From: a virus
Reading direction: 5' to 3' (one strand)
IMG/VR virus record: IMGVR_UViG_3300020056_002231
Location: 1 to 32,865 of that record
Length of the DNA stretch: 32,865 nt
Each line of letters opens with the position of its first letter. Position 1 is the first letter of the stretch. Both the position numbers and the translations under genes were made by a program. This document shows, in pieces, positions 15,413 to 22,664 of this stretch. The notes beneath the pieces were generated by a model, which searched no databases, was not told the DNA's origin, and was given only the letters and a program-made list of their open reading frames with translations.

Positions 15413-15863
15413 TTGCAATACTCAGTTGTTGCCGCATTTCTATATCAGTTTTAAATGGGCCTTTGTTATTGTATCGTTCAATTGTAATTAGTTTAGGACA
15501 GTAACTTTTTACCCAACCTTTATTGAATTGGATGATGTAGTATCCTGCACAGTAAACACTTTTCGATTTTTCACTTTTTGTAAACAACGGAAGTTTCCGT
15601 TTTATGTCATACATACTGTTAAAAGGTTTACAATTTGTAGGGAAATCGTGCACATAAAATTGTGTAGTTTCTGTAACTTTTAGTTGCGTCCAAGTAAGCG
15701 ATCCTAGTTTTTTGTTTACACTAGACTTTGAATTACAAACAGCAGGCGAGTCTTTTTCGGTGTGTACAATGTAATGATCGTTGTTAAACGAAATTGTACC
15801 TACACTTTCACCGTTATCTTCTACAATCCAAAACTTATCTTTTAAAATTTCTTTAGCGTTCAT
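15393..15863 (-). CDS. Conserved phage protein, unknown function
   Basis: 156 residues. It appears to be a beta-rich globular protein with several aromatic strands (FWIVEDNGESVGTISF at 11-26, FYVHDFPTNCKPFNS near 68, YCAGYYIIQFNKGWVKSY near 104). Cysteines at about 43, 77, 104 and 121 show no clear metal-binding spacing. It overlaps the RNase H stop by ATGA, so it is co-translated with that gene and may be a replication or repair accessory (inference). No similarity to a characterised family recognised. Confidence 0.68.
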   Translation of the reverse strand: MNAKEILKDKFWIVEDNGESVGTISFNNDHYIVHTEKDSPAVCNSKSSVNKKLGSLTWTQLKVTETTQFYVHDFPTNCKPFNSMYDIKRKLPLFTKSEKSKSVYCAGYYIIQFNKGWVKSYCPKLITIERYNNKGPFKTDIEMRQQLSIANAKTTN

Positions 15864-16849
15864 TTTACATACCTTGATTGAAACGGTTCTGCATACAAAC
15901 TAATGTTGTCTGCAATTCTATTCATATCCCACTTGTGACAAAATTTTAGAAGCCTAACACCAACTTGTGACAAATCTTTAGGTGATTCAGTCTCGCTATC
16001 AATAGTACTTGTAATAAGTTCTTTAATATCGACAGGCTGTGCTGTTAGATCACAAAGCAGTACATTTCTATTGTAGTCATCAATCACACGATGTTCTACT
16101 CCTTCGTGATCTGTCCAGCGTTGTAGCATCATGTTGTTCCAGTTGTAGCCTTTTGTATTCTTATCTGCAAAAGCTTCAAATAGCCCAACTTTATTTTTAG
16201 TACCTTTTTTACGTACACCTGGATATGCACTAAAAATATTGTCACTAGTATCGCCACGCATACACTTTTCAAAAAGTAGCCACTGCGGATCAGGCGCAGG
16301 CTTTTCTTCGCCTGTTTTTTTATCTATAACACGTTTGCCTTTATCGTCAAAGTAGCCTTCGTGAGTAATAGTTACATTACTTACACCATTGTATTGCTTT
16401 ACATTAGGTGCAATAAGTTGTGCAAAATCACCGTCTGTACTAAGAATAACATGATTATCGTTCGGATGCTCTTGCACCCACCCAGCAATAAGGTCATCTG
16501 CTTCTAATTGTTTATTATGCAGTACTGTGCAGTTAGTCTTTGTGCGAACAAAGTCTTTAAATTCGTCAAAGATTTCAAAGAATACACGATCTTCTTCGGC
16601 TTGCTGTGCATTCATAGCGTCTCGTGCTTCTTGCCGATTTCGTTTGTACGGTGCGTATACGTCTTTGCGCCAACTACGCCCTTCTAAGCAAAATACAACA
16701 TGATCTGCATCAAAGTCTTGCCATGCCTTTTTAATGCTGTTAAGAGTAACATGCAAAGCCATACCGACTTTGTCGTCGAGACTTCCCCGAACTACGTGTC
16801 TAGCTCGAAAGAAAGTGTTCATAGTATCAACTAGAATATAAGTGCTCAT
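15860..16849 (-). CDS. rnh: T4-type RNase H / 5'-3' flap exonuclease
   Basis: 329 residues (T4 RNase H is 305). FEN-family metal-site acidic residues are present: D8 in ILVDTMN, EADD at 116-119, STDGD at 137-141 and GDTSDN at 199-204, followed by the helix-hairpin-helix region (PGVRKKGTKNKVG, 210-222). It would remove RNA primers and 5' flaps on the lagging strand. The ATG cannot move downstream because the catalytic D8 is so close. No Shine-Dalgarno is visible, and the -10 hexamer of the candidate promoter ends only a few bases before the ATG. The next gene overlaps by ATGA. Confidence 0.92.
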   Translation of the reverse strand: MSTYILVDTMNTFFRARHVVRGSLDDKVGMALHVTLNSIKKAWQDFDADHVVFCLEGRSWRKDVYAPYKRNRQEARDAMNAQQAEEDRVFFEIFDEFKDFVRTKTNCTVLHNKQLEADDLIAGWVQEHPNDNHVILSTDGDFAQLIAPNVKQYNGVSNVTITHEGYFDDKGKRVIDKKTGEEKPAPDPQWLLFEKCMRGDTSDNIFSAYPGVRKKGTKNKVGLFEAFADKNTKGYNWNNMMLQRWTDHEGVEHRVIDDYNRNVLLCDLTAQPVDIKELITSTIDSETESPKDLSQVGVRLLKFCHKWDMNRIADNISLYAEPFQSRYVK

Positions 16850-16855
16850 ATAATT

Positions 16856-16884
16856 ATACTAGTATATAATAAAGGAAAAGTCAA
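16856..16884 (-). promoter_or_regulatory. Possible sigma70-like promoter for RNase H
   Basis: Minus strand: TTGACT (16879-16884), 17-base spacer, TAGTAT (16856-16861). A better -10 (TATAAT, 16853-16858) would need a 20-base spacer. Either places transcription start at or very near the ATG. Confidence 0.5.
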
Positions 16885-16892
16885 CCAACTTT

Positions 16893-17258
16893 TTAAGAAA
16901 CTTCTGATTTTCCTTTGTCGATCGGTATAACATTGATGTAACCCATGTCTCTGTCTGTACTCTGCCCGTCTTCGACAAGCATTTGCTGTACAATTGTTCT
17001 AAACCATTGATCGACAATATCTTCGTTGGTTTCGCCTTTATAACCAGCATCGAGTAATTGTTCGATAAATTCGTTGTTCCAATCTAATTCAAAAAAACCA
17101 TTTTTAATATTATCTGGATTAACTTGTGTATCAATTACTGCAATATAAGGCTCACCTTTAGCTGTTGCTGCTGCTTTAGGATCAGTTTCTTCAAGCAGTT
17201 TAAGCTTTTCTTTTTCAAGTTTGTCAATGCCCATTAGGCGTTTTAGCATATTTTTCAT
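16893..17258 (-). CDS. Conserved phage protein, unknown function
   Basis: 121 residues from the ATG at 17258 (MKNMLKRLMG), chosen because GGGGA lies 6 bases upstream; the in-frame ATG four codons earlier overlaps that ribosome site. The N terminus is basic and helical, followed by DPKAAATAKGEPYIAVIDTQ and a VNPDNIKNGFFELDWNNEFI region, then GETNEDIVDQWFRTIV. This pattern is familiar from marine T4-like phages and has no known function. The TAATG junction couples it to queE. Acidic overall, no membrane segment. Confidence 0.72.
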   Translation of the reverse strand: MKNMLKRLMGIDKLEKEKLKLLEETDPKAAATAKGEPYIAVIDTQVNPDNIKNGFFELDWNNEFIEQLLDAGYKGETNEDIVDQWFRTIVQQMLVEDGQSTDRDMGYINVIPIDKGKSEVS

Positions 17259-18151
17259 TATGTTCCCCATGCATTACCAAATAGTGAAATGTGCAGTCTT
17301 GGGGTAAATCGCCATCCACGCTGCATACAAATTTCAGCTACTTCTTTAACATTCATATTATATTCTTCAGAACGACCGCCTAGTGGCATACAATATACTG
17401 GACACTCTACACCAACTGCACGATATTCGTTTACTGCTTTAGAAACTTCATCAATATCATCTTTATCAGCTACAACAAATTTTAAGTATAAGTCACTGCC
17501 TTTAATTTCACTGTATTGTTTTGCAATATCAGGGAGAATAGCAGTTTCCCAGGGTTCGCCTGAAACACTTAGTTTAGGAGAACAACTCCATGTTACTTCA
17601 AAACGGTCCTGAGTATCTAAATATTCTTTAAATTCTTTGTGTAATTTTTGTGTTGTATTTGTCTCGAATGTTACGTTCTTTAAATCTGACATTCGGGGAT
17701 GTTCGAACAGTTCGATATATAGTCGTTGCCAAGCAAGCAAAGGTTCACCGCCTGTTAGAATTAGATGAATATCTTGACCATTATCCATAGTCCACTTACC
17801 TTCTGGAGTAAGACTCAGCAAGTGTTCTACTACTTCTTCGACATCTGCTTGCCGATTAAAATGTTTAAATTCAGGATAAATGCTTGCGTAAGTATCGCAG
17901 CCTGTGTGAATAATAGGCAGATCTTCAAACTTTTCCGTAGTTTCGTGAACTTTATTATCAATAAGTTCTTTTACTTCGGGATTGTATCTATTGCCTTCGG
18001 CATGTTGTTCCCATCGATCTTTGTCTTTCGGAAGACCAAAGTTCATACAACGGAAGTTACAACCAAATGTACGTAGGAATACACTGGGTACACCTACATA
18101 CTTGCCTTCACCTTGTACACTATAAAATGCTTCAGAGTATCGTAATTTCAT
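17258..18151 (-). CDS. queE: 7-carboxy-7-deazaguanine synthase QueE (radical SAM), with insertion
   Basis: QueE converts 6-carboxytetrahydropterin to 7-carboxy-7-deazaguanine (CDG). Family signatures: the N-terminal SEAFYSVQGEGKYVGVPSVF (6-25), cluster cysteines C31 and C35 (GCNFRC), TGGEPLL (133-139), TNTT and SPKLSVSG segments, and a C-terminal RLHISLFGNAWGT in place of the usual QxHK-type ending. Oddity: the third cluster cysteine, normally two residues after the second in a CDT motif, appears at C85 in HTGCDTYAS after a ~49-residue insertion, making the protein 297 residues rather than about 220. It lies with folE and a QueD-like gene, supporting the pathway role. It couples to the next gene by TAATG. 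Confidence 0.87.
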   Translation of the reverse strand: MKLRYSEAFYSVQGEGKYVGVPSVFLRTFGCNFRCMNFGLPKDKDRWEQHAEGNRYNPEVKELIDNKVHETTEKFEDLPIIHTGCDTYASIYPEFKHFNRQADVEEVVEHLLSLTPEGKWTMDNGQDIHLILTGGEPLLAWQRLYIELFEHPRMSDLKNVTFETNTTQKLHKEFKEYLDTQDRFEVTWSCSPKLSVSGEPWETAILPDIAKQYSEIKGSDLYLKFVVADKDDIDEVSKAVNEYRAVGVECPVYCMPLGGRSEEYNMNVKEVAEICMQRGWRFTPRLHISLFGNAWGT

Positions 18152-18336
18152 TAAAGCTCCTCAAGGATGCCAAGAACTTCTGCTGCAATTAGCAGTGCAC
18201 CGCCTACTACAACTGGCATTACTATTACTGGTGTAAACAAACTACTTACAAAAGCAGCCCCAGCACCAATACGCACAGCACTCTTTACTAGACTTATGTA
18301 AAAGTGCTTTTTACTTACATCTACTGGTTCAGCCAT
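18151..18336 (-). CDS. Small hydrophobic membrane protein
   Basis: 61 residues from ATG 18336 (MAEPVDVSKK), chosen because GGAG sits 7 bases upstream; the earlier in-frame ATG at 18348 overlaps that ribosome site. After a short polar N terminus there is one long or two short hydrophobic segments (about 22-57, with GAGAAFVSSLFTPVIVMPVV), predicting an inner-membrane protein, possibly a helical hairpin. It ends in a TAATG junction with queE. Function unknown; location between folE and queE may only reflect co-transcription. Confidence 0.65.
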   Translation of the reverse strand: MAEPVDVSKKHFYISLVKSAVRIGAGAAFVSSLFTPVIVMPVVVGGALLIAAEVLGILEEL

Positions 18337-18538
18337 CTTTGTCTCCATAATAAATTGGGGTTACACTGAGTGAATCGTGATAGTCGCTTTCTCGATGATA
18401 TTCACGTACAGCAGTTTCACGAAGTACTCGATCTCCTACTTTTCTATATATAATTAGTTCTTTTCTAATTACACCCTCATCGTCGCTATCGTAAATAGTT
18501 TGAAACGGGCCAAGTTCTACTGGTTTTGTAGCAGCCAT
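18329..18538 (-). CDS. Small phage protein, unknown function
   Basis: 69 residues, acidic/mixed, beta-rich in the middle (EGVIRKELIIYRKVGDRVLRE flanks a strand pair), with a His/Tyr-rich C terminus (REYHRESDYHD). Not recognised. It starts on the base that ends folE and overlaps the downstream membrane-protein gene by 8 bases, so it belongs to the folE-queE transcript. No catalytic motif visible. Confidence 0.6.
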   Translation of the reverse strand: MAATKPVELGPFQTIYDSDDEGVIRKELIIYRKVGDRVLRETAVREYHRESDYHDSLSVTPIYYGDKDG

Positions 18539-19221
18539 TAGTTTGCATATCCTTGTTGTAGTTTGATATTGTCCATAAACTCTTTTTTAGTGCTAGGGTC
18601 GTCGTAAAATGCACCTTTAAGGACAGTGGTTTGAGTAAGTGAGCTATGTGCACTAATGCCACGATTTTCGCAACAGCCGTGTGTAGCTTGAATATAAACA
18701 CCAACATGTTCAGACCCAGTGGCATTCATAATTTCTTTAGCAATATCCATTGCTAGTTCTTCTTGTAAGGTACCGCGACGTGCGCACCATTGTGCTAAAC
18801 GTGTATACTTACTAAGTCCAATAAGTGTGTCAGCAGCAATAATACCAATGTATGCTACACCGCTTACTGGTTGATGATGATGCGAGCACATACTTTTAAG
18901 TTCACTACGTACTACTAACATGCCTTTATAAGGGTCATTAGTTACATTAGGAAAAGCAGTAGCATTAGGACGAGCATCATAACGTCCGCTCATAATTTCT
19001 TTGTAGTACATTTTCGCGAGGCGCCGAGCAGTATCTTGCGAGTTAGGATCATTGTTACGATCAATGATAAGTGCGTCAAGAACACCTTCAAACTTTTCAG
19101 TAAGTTCATCGATTAGTTGTTCTTTTTCGCCATCTTCGATAAACTTAGTAATATTATCGTTTGCGTGAAAGCCTTCGCCGGCGTCTTTAATGCGCTGTAT
19201 AATTTCTTCGTATTTTTTCAT
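18538..19221 (-). CDS. folE: GTP cyclohydrolase I
   Basis: FolE converts GTP to 7,8-dihydroneopterin triphosphate, the first step toward folates and 7-deazaguanines. The 227-residue protein keeps the zinc ligands C112 and H115 (MCSHHHQPVSG) and C183 (HGCCENRG), plus the GLSKYTRLAQWCARR core (135-149) and the EHVGVYIQATHGC strand. Length matches bacterial FolE. It sits behind a strong sigma70-like promoter (19259-19287) and heads the unit continuing to queE. In phages this gene usually serves 7-deazaguanine synthesis, which fits the queE, queD-like and dpdA-like genes nearby. Confidence 0.93.
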   Translation of the reverse strand: MKKYEEIIQRIKDAGEGFHANDNITKFIEDGEKEQLIDELTEKFEGVLDALIIDRNNDPNSQDTARRLAKMYYKEIMSGRYDARPNATAFPNVTNDPYKGMLVVRSELKSMCSHHHQPVSGVAYIGIIAADTLIGLSKYTRLAQWCARRGTLQEELAMDIAKEIMNATGSEHVGVYIQATHGCCENRGISAHSSLTQTTVLKGAFYDDPSTKKEFMDNIKLQQGYAN

Positions 19222-19258
19222 CTTATCTCCGAGTTATTGACGTGGATGTCATCTGTAT

Positions 19259-19287
19259 AATATACTTTGTATTTAGGTTTTTGTCAA
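19259..19287 (-). promoter_or_regulatory. Sigma70-like promoter for folE unit
   Basis: Minus strand: TTGACA (19282-19287), 17-base spacer, TATATT (19259-19264). The -35 is a perfect consensus match. It lies between the HIT-like gene stop and folE. Confidence 0.75.
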
Positions 19288-19596
19288 TTAAAAGTTAAAA
19301 AATGTTTTAACTTTATCTAAATCGATATTGTCTTTTTCTTGTCTTGGAATTAGGTAAACAAGATTTCCATTTTCATTACCTGCTATTTTGCCTACGTTTT
19401 GCAATACATGAAATGATTTACAATAGTCTTTATCCACCCAGTCATACCCCCATTTATATGCTGCTTCAAAACAGTCTCGCAAATTTTGCCAAGTGTCTTT
19501 TTTTGGCACAAACACAATATGTCCTTGTGTTAATGTGTTTACAGCGTACACATCATATTTTTTTGTCTTTACAATATTGTCAGATTCTTTAAACAT
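19288..19596 (-). CDS. HIT-like protein lacking the histidine triad
   Basis: 102 residues from ATG 19596, preferred over an upstream ATG at 19620 because GGGAG lies 7 bases ahead and the overlap with the PRTase gene becomes 8 bases. The order of motifs follows the HIT fold: TQGHIVFVPKK (strand and PK motif of HIT proteins), a long helix, then NVGKIAGNENGNLVYLIPR where a HIT protein has NxGxxAGQxVxHxHxHxIPR. All three triad histidines are replaced (G, L and Y by my alignment), so nucleotide hydrolysis by the normal mechanism is not expected. It may be a nucleotide-binding or regulatory relic. The homology is by eye. Confidence 0.5.
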   Translation of the reverse strand: MFKESDNIVKTKKYDVYAVNTLTQGHIVFVPKKDTWQNLRDCFEAAYKWGYDWVDKDYCKSFHVLQNVGKIAGNENGNLVYLIPRQEKDNIDLDKVKTFFNF

Positions 19597-20092
19597 TGCT
19601 TTTCTCCCACGGATAAACAATCCATACTGGGTTTTCAGTTTTGTTAATAGTGCTTGCTACATATGTAACATTGGAAAAGTTACTTGGGGTATTATTATGA
19701 ATCACAGCAACTCGTACGTTATCGCCCCAAATATTGTCCCAGCGATCGTCACCGGGATAATGAGCCGTGCGCCAATCTTTTTGAATCCAAAGAAGTGTTT
19801 CTCCTGTATCGTTAATATCATCTACAATAAGAATTTTTTTTCCTTCGTAAGCGTCTTCAGCCATCCAATAGTTTGACTCTGCAATTTCGCCTTCCTTGCC
19901 ATCCCGTAGTGCTACTTTGAGTGTTTCGCAGGGAACATCTAATTCGTGAGATAAGAGAACAGCAGGAACTAATCCGCCTCTAGTAAGTCCTACAATATAA
20001 TCAGGATGCCAATTACTTTTACGTACTTGATCTGCCAGTTTAAGCGTCATGCTTGTAATGACGTCCCAGTGAAATTCTTGTTGTTTAGTCAT
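19589..20092 (-). CDS. Phosphoribosyltransferase (type I PRTase fold)
   Basis: 167 residues from the ATG at 20092, which gives an 8-base overlap with the upstream gene. The PRPP-binding signature ILIVDDINDTGET is at 87-99, and the PYIVG-like strand DYIVGLTRGGLVPA (31-44) matches the pyrophosphate loop region of type I PRTases such as xanthine/hypoxanthine-guanine enzymes. It would join a base to PRPP or do the reverse. A second PRTase lies at 22661-23056. In this neighbourhood a purine or 7-deazapurine substrate is attractive but unproven. Confidence 0.82.
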   Translation of the reverse strand: MTKQQEFHWDVITSMTLKLADQVRKSNWHPDYIVGLTRGGLVPAVLLSHELDVPCETLKVALRDGKEGEIAESNYWMAEDAYEGKKILIVDDINDTGETLLWIQKDWRTAHYPGDDRWDNIWGDNVRVAVIHNNTPSNFSNVTYVASTINKTENPVWIVYPWEKSNV

Positions 20093-20462
20093 CTTTACTA
20101 TTCCAATCATCAATTACTAAATTATAAGCATTGCGAAATTGTTCATACGCTTTTGCAAATGCAGGGTACTCTTTGGCCATTGCAGTAACTTCTTTAGCGG
20201 ACGGTAATTTTTCTTCCCATAGTTGAGGAGGGTCAACCCATATACTAAGAGGATCATTTGCTGTGAGTCCGTCATATTTGTAATACGTTCCGTCTGCATA
20301 TGTGGTAGCAGCAATATTAGAAATAGTAGTACTAGTAAATAAGCTACTTGCAGCAGTAAGTGATTCTGCAAATTCTTTGAGAACATGCATGTCTATAGTT
20401 GCATCGCCCTTTGCATCTGGCAATGATATAGAGCCTGCTTTAACGTGTTTTGATTGCGTCAT
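20085..20462 (-). CDS. Conserved phage protein, unknown function
   Basis: 125 residues. The first half is Ser/Thr/Ala-rich (about 8-60, including SLTAASSLFTSTTISNIAAT), and the second half has PQLWEEKLPSAKEVTAMAKE, then PAFAKAYEQFRNAYNLV. The C-terminal helix pattern is familiar from marine T4-like phages. No function known. A good AAAGGAG ribosome site precedes the ATG inside the end of the glycosyltransferase gene (23-base overlap), and its end overlaps the PRTase gene by 8. Confidence 0.68.
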   Translation of the reverse strand: MTQSKHVKAGSISLPDAKGDATIDMHVLKEFAESLTAASSLFTSTTISNIAATTYADGTYYKYDGLTANDPLSIWVDPPQLWEEKLPSAKEVTAMAKEYPAFAKAYEQFRNAYNLVIDDWNSKDD

Positions 20463-21507
20463 ACAACTTGTCTCCTTTAAAGAATGATTGAAGTTTTTCT
20501 TTTTGTTTTTCTAACAACGGCAAATAACTTTCATAGTTGTTCATGTAGTCTTTAATCGTTGCTATAACATCTTCTTTAAAATGTTCGTATGCATCGTAAT
20601 CTTCAGTCCAATCACTTGGATACAAGAAGTTTTCGTCAGCCATCTCTGCGTAACTAAGACGATCAGGTACCATAGGAATAACATCCACTAGCGCACCTTC
20701 GTACCAACTAATGCCAAGTGTTTCTTGTAGATTAGCACTAAACACTACTTTAGATTTTGCTAGCAACATATGATAATCGTGCTTAGAAAGTTCTTGTTCT
20801 TGTGCTACAACAAATTCATATTCAGGTAGCTGCTTTTCAAGATCCTTAAAGATATTTAATTGTTTTTCAGGTGCAATACGATGCGGGAAAAGAACAATAT
20901 CTTTTTTAGGCATATGCCTGTATGGCTCAAGAGCAGTTTTCAAATACTCCATTGGCCAACCAACTTGTTCAACAGTTTGGTTAGCTTCACGAAGCTCGTC
21001 ACCGGCCCAGTCAAAAAACTCTTCAGCAAACAAGTCAATGTGAAAATCAGTTGCGTAAAAGTTATGATCATAGCAGCTAAACATACTGTGTTCTGCTGAA
21101 CGTACCCAAGGTGCATCGCCAATAAGACGTCCTAAAAAGTCTTGTGGATCATAACTGCCAGCATGCCACATACCGCCGATTTTAATATCAACGCCTAGCA
21201 AACTAGCCATATATTTTAATTGAATTACTGTGGGGTTCCACGCATCAGTGTAAAGAAAGTAATCGCCATCTTTAACTTCACCGTTACAAAACATTTCACC
21301 AATCTGTGCCAGTTGGTTACTCTTGTACACGTTAGTACCGCCAAAATTTAGAAAAGCCCCAGGTGTAGTAGCCTGAGGCGTTTCGCCACCAGAAATAACA
21401 ACTACATTTTCGTTAGTTGCTCTTTTCAGTTGTTCAGGTAGGTGCGTTTTCCATTGTTTTGTATAGCGTGTATCAACAGCTTCTATATCAACAATGTATA
21501 CGGTCAT
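20440..21507 (-). CDS. GT-B glycosyltransferase (GT4-like)
   Basis: 355 residues. The C-terminal Rossmann domain shows FPHRIAPEKQLNIFKDL (207-223), typical of GT-B enzymes, followed by an E-x7-E motif (E262 to E270, QETLGISWYE) used for the donor nucleotide sugar. The N-terminal domain binds the acceptor. T4-like phages use glycosyltransferases on modified DNA bases or surface glycans; between folE and the QueD-like/DpdA-like genes a DNA-base acceptor is plausible but not shown. The start overlaps the 64-residue gene by ATGA. Confidence 0.82.
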   Translation of the reverse strand: MTVYIVDIEAVDTRYTKQWKTHLPEQLKRATNENVVVISGGETPQATTPGAFLNFGGTNVYKSNQLAQIGEMFCNGEVKDGDYFLYTDAWNPTVIQLKYMASLLGVDIKIGGMWHAGSYDPQDFLGRLIGDAPWVRSAEHSMFSCYDHNFYATDFHIDLFAEEFFDWAGDELREANQTVEQVGWPMEYLKTALEPYRHMPKKDIVLFPHRIAPEKQLNIFKDLEKQLPEYEFVVAQEQELSKHDYHMLLAKSKVVFSANLQETLGISWYEGALVDVIPMVPDRLSYAEMADENFLYPSDWTEDYDAYEHFKEDVIATIKDYMNNYESYLPLLEKQKEKLQSFFKGDKLYDAIKTR

Positions 21508-21698
21508 CCTCTATTCCTATTTGCATTACGAGCTTTAGCACGAAGCCAGCCTTGATGGCGCTGGTATGCTTGCCATACCTCCGAATCTTGCTTATACAGA
21601 TCCTTCTCATTAAAGACCTTGCCTTCGAAACGACAGTAGTCGCGGAACTTGTCAAGATCGTCAAAAACTTTACGGATAGTTGGGTTTTGAATTCCCAT
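21504..21698 (-). CDS. Small conserved phage protein, unknown function
   Basis: 64 residues, mostly helical and charged: IRKVFDDLDKFRDYCRFEGK, then FNEKDLYKQDSEVWQAYQ and a basic C terminus (RAKARNANRNRG) that suggests nucleic-acid contact. Not recognised. The TAATG junction couples it to the QueD-like gene and it overlaps the glycosyltransferase by ATGA. Confidence 0.65.
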   Translation of the reverse strand: MGIQNPTIRKVFDDLDKFRDYCRFEGKVFNEKDLYKQDSEVWQAYQRHQGWLRAKARNANRNRG

Positions 21699-22102
21699 TA
21701 GTCAATTTTCTCCAGTTTAGCAGGGTAGTAAATACGACAACCGTTTTCGTTGTCTTCGCTAACATTAATAGTAATAGCCCGTCCGGTATACCGTTCGGAA
21801 ATCATATCATACAAATCATCTGCAATCATTTCACACGACTTGTAATCTAGTTCAAGAGTGCCTTGTTCGTACAGCTCTTGCAACCATCGTTGAAATTGAA
21901 TAAACTCAATATCACGATCGTTGTGAAACACTTCAATTTGAACCTTGAAGTGAAAAATATGACGATGAGGATAACCTAAAAAACTAACGTCATATTTGTC
22001 TCCAGTAGCAAGACTAGGATCTTCTAGTGCTGCTGGATACTTATGGATACCTTCACGTTGAAAAGTAACCCAAATGTGCCGCTTTGCAAGCATTTTGCTC
22101 AT
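21698..22102 (-). CDS. QueD-like / 6-pyruvoyltetrahydropterin synthase-fold protein
   Basis: 134 residues from the ATG at 22102, chosen because longer starts would lie at the transcription start of the promoter at 22137. Three zinc-type histidines are present: H20 (GIHKYP) and H46/H48 (PHRHIFH), as in QueD, with IEVFHNDRDIEF following. E116 (NVSEDNENG) matches the pterin-binding glutamate region. The catalytic cysteine usually four residues before HxH is absent; C90 (KSCEMIADD) is the only nearby alternative. With folE and queE it would supply carboxytetrahydropterin, but the missing cysteine leaves the activity uncertain. Confidence 0.62.
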   Translation of the reverse strand: MSKMLAKRHIWVTFQREGIHKYPAALEDPSLATGDKYDVSFLGYPHRHIFHFKVQIEVFHNDRDIEFIQFQRWLQELYEQGTLELDYKSCEMIADDLYDMISERYTGRAITINVSEDNENGCRIYYPAKLEKID

Positions 22103-22136
22103 TGTTGAAGCTCTTTTTGTTATTAACAATATACTT

Positions 22137-22165
22137 AATATACAATTATTTTAAAACTTTGTCAA
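22137..22165 (-). promoter_or_regulatory. Sigma70-like promoter for QueD-like unit
   Basis: Minus strand: TTGACA (22160-22165), 17-base spacer, TATATT (22137-22142). It overlaps the end of the upstream gene (22146) and drives the QueD-like and glycosyltransferase unit. Confidence 0.75.
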
Positions 22166-22664
22166 GTTTATATTGTGACCAATCTGTAAATTTATTTTTG
22201 TTCTTTAATTCATGTAAGCTATGACACCACACACCGGGATTTGTTGCTTTAAAATCTACATCATCTATTTTTAACATAGTGTTATAGGGCCATTGCTGTA
22301 CATACGGCATTGGAATACGTATTTGCGGTATAACATTATTACGCTCAACTATTGCACTTTGTAAAAATGTTTCAGCTTTATCATACGGAATATCTATACT
22401 ACACAGTATATCTTGATTTACAAAGTGCATTATGTATATTTCCCACTTACGCCACATATGATCATCTTTTGGATTAAAAGAATGATTTGCGCCGAAGAAA
22501 ATATGTTCACATCGTTCTTTTTCGTAATGTCTTTCAATAGTATCTAGAGGTTTTATTCCAACTACAAAAAGTGTTTTCATTCCATAAGCAGGTGTTTTTT
22601 CAACTTCATAACCTGTAAAAAAAGTTACATCGTTCTTTTCGCCAGTGTCGTAATCTCTGTTCAT
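22146..22664 (-). CDS. Conserved phage protein, unknown function
   Basis: 172 residues from ATG 22664 (MNRDYDTGEK), overlapping the PRTase stop by ATGA; an upstream GTG at 22679 is possible. Conserved-looking segments are DVTFFTGYEVEKTPAYG (13-29), HIFFGANHSF near 56 and IPMPYVQQWPYNTMLKIDD near 119. It has a WRKWEIYIMHF segment that resembles glycosylase or PLP-free enzyme cores, but I cannot assign a family. I recall related proteins in many large phages with no function. Confidence 0.68.
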   Translation of the reverse strand: MNRDYDTGEKNDVTFFTGYEVEKTPAYGMKTLFVVGIKPLDTIERHYEKERCEHIFFGANHSFNPKDDHMWRKWEIYIMHFVNQDILCSIDIPYDKAETFLQSAIVERNNVIPQIRIPMPYVQQWPYNTMLKIDDVDFKATNPGVWCHSLHELKNKNKFTDWSQYKLDKVLK

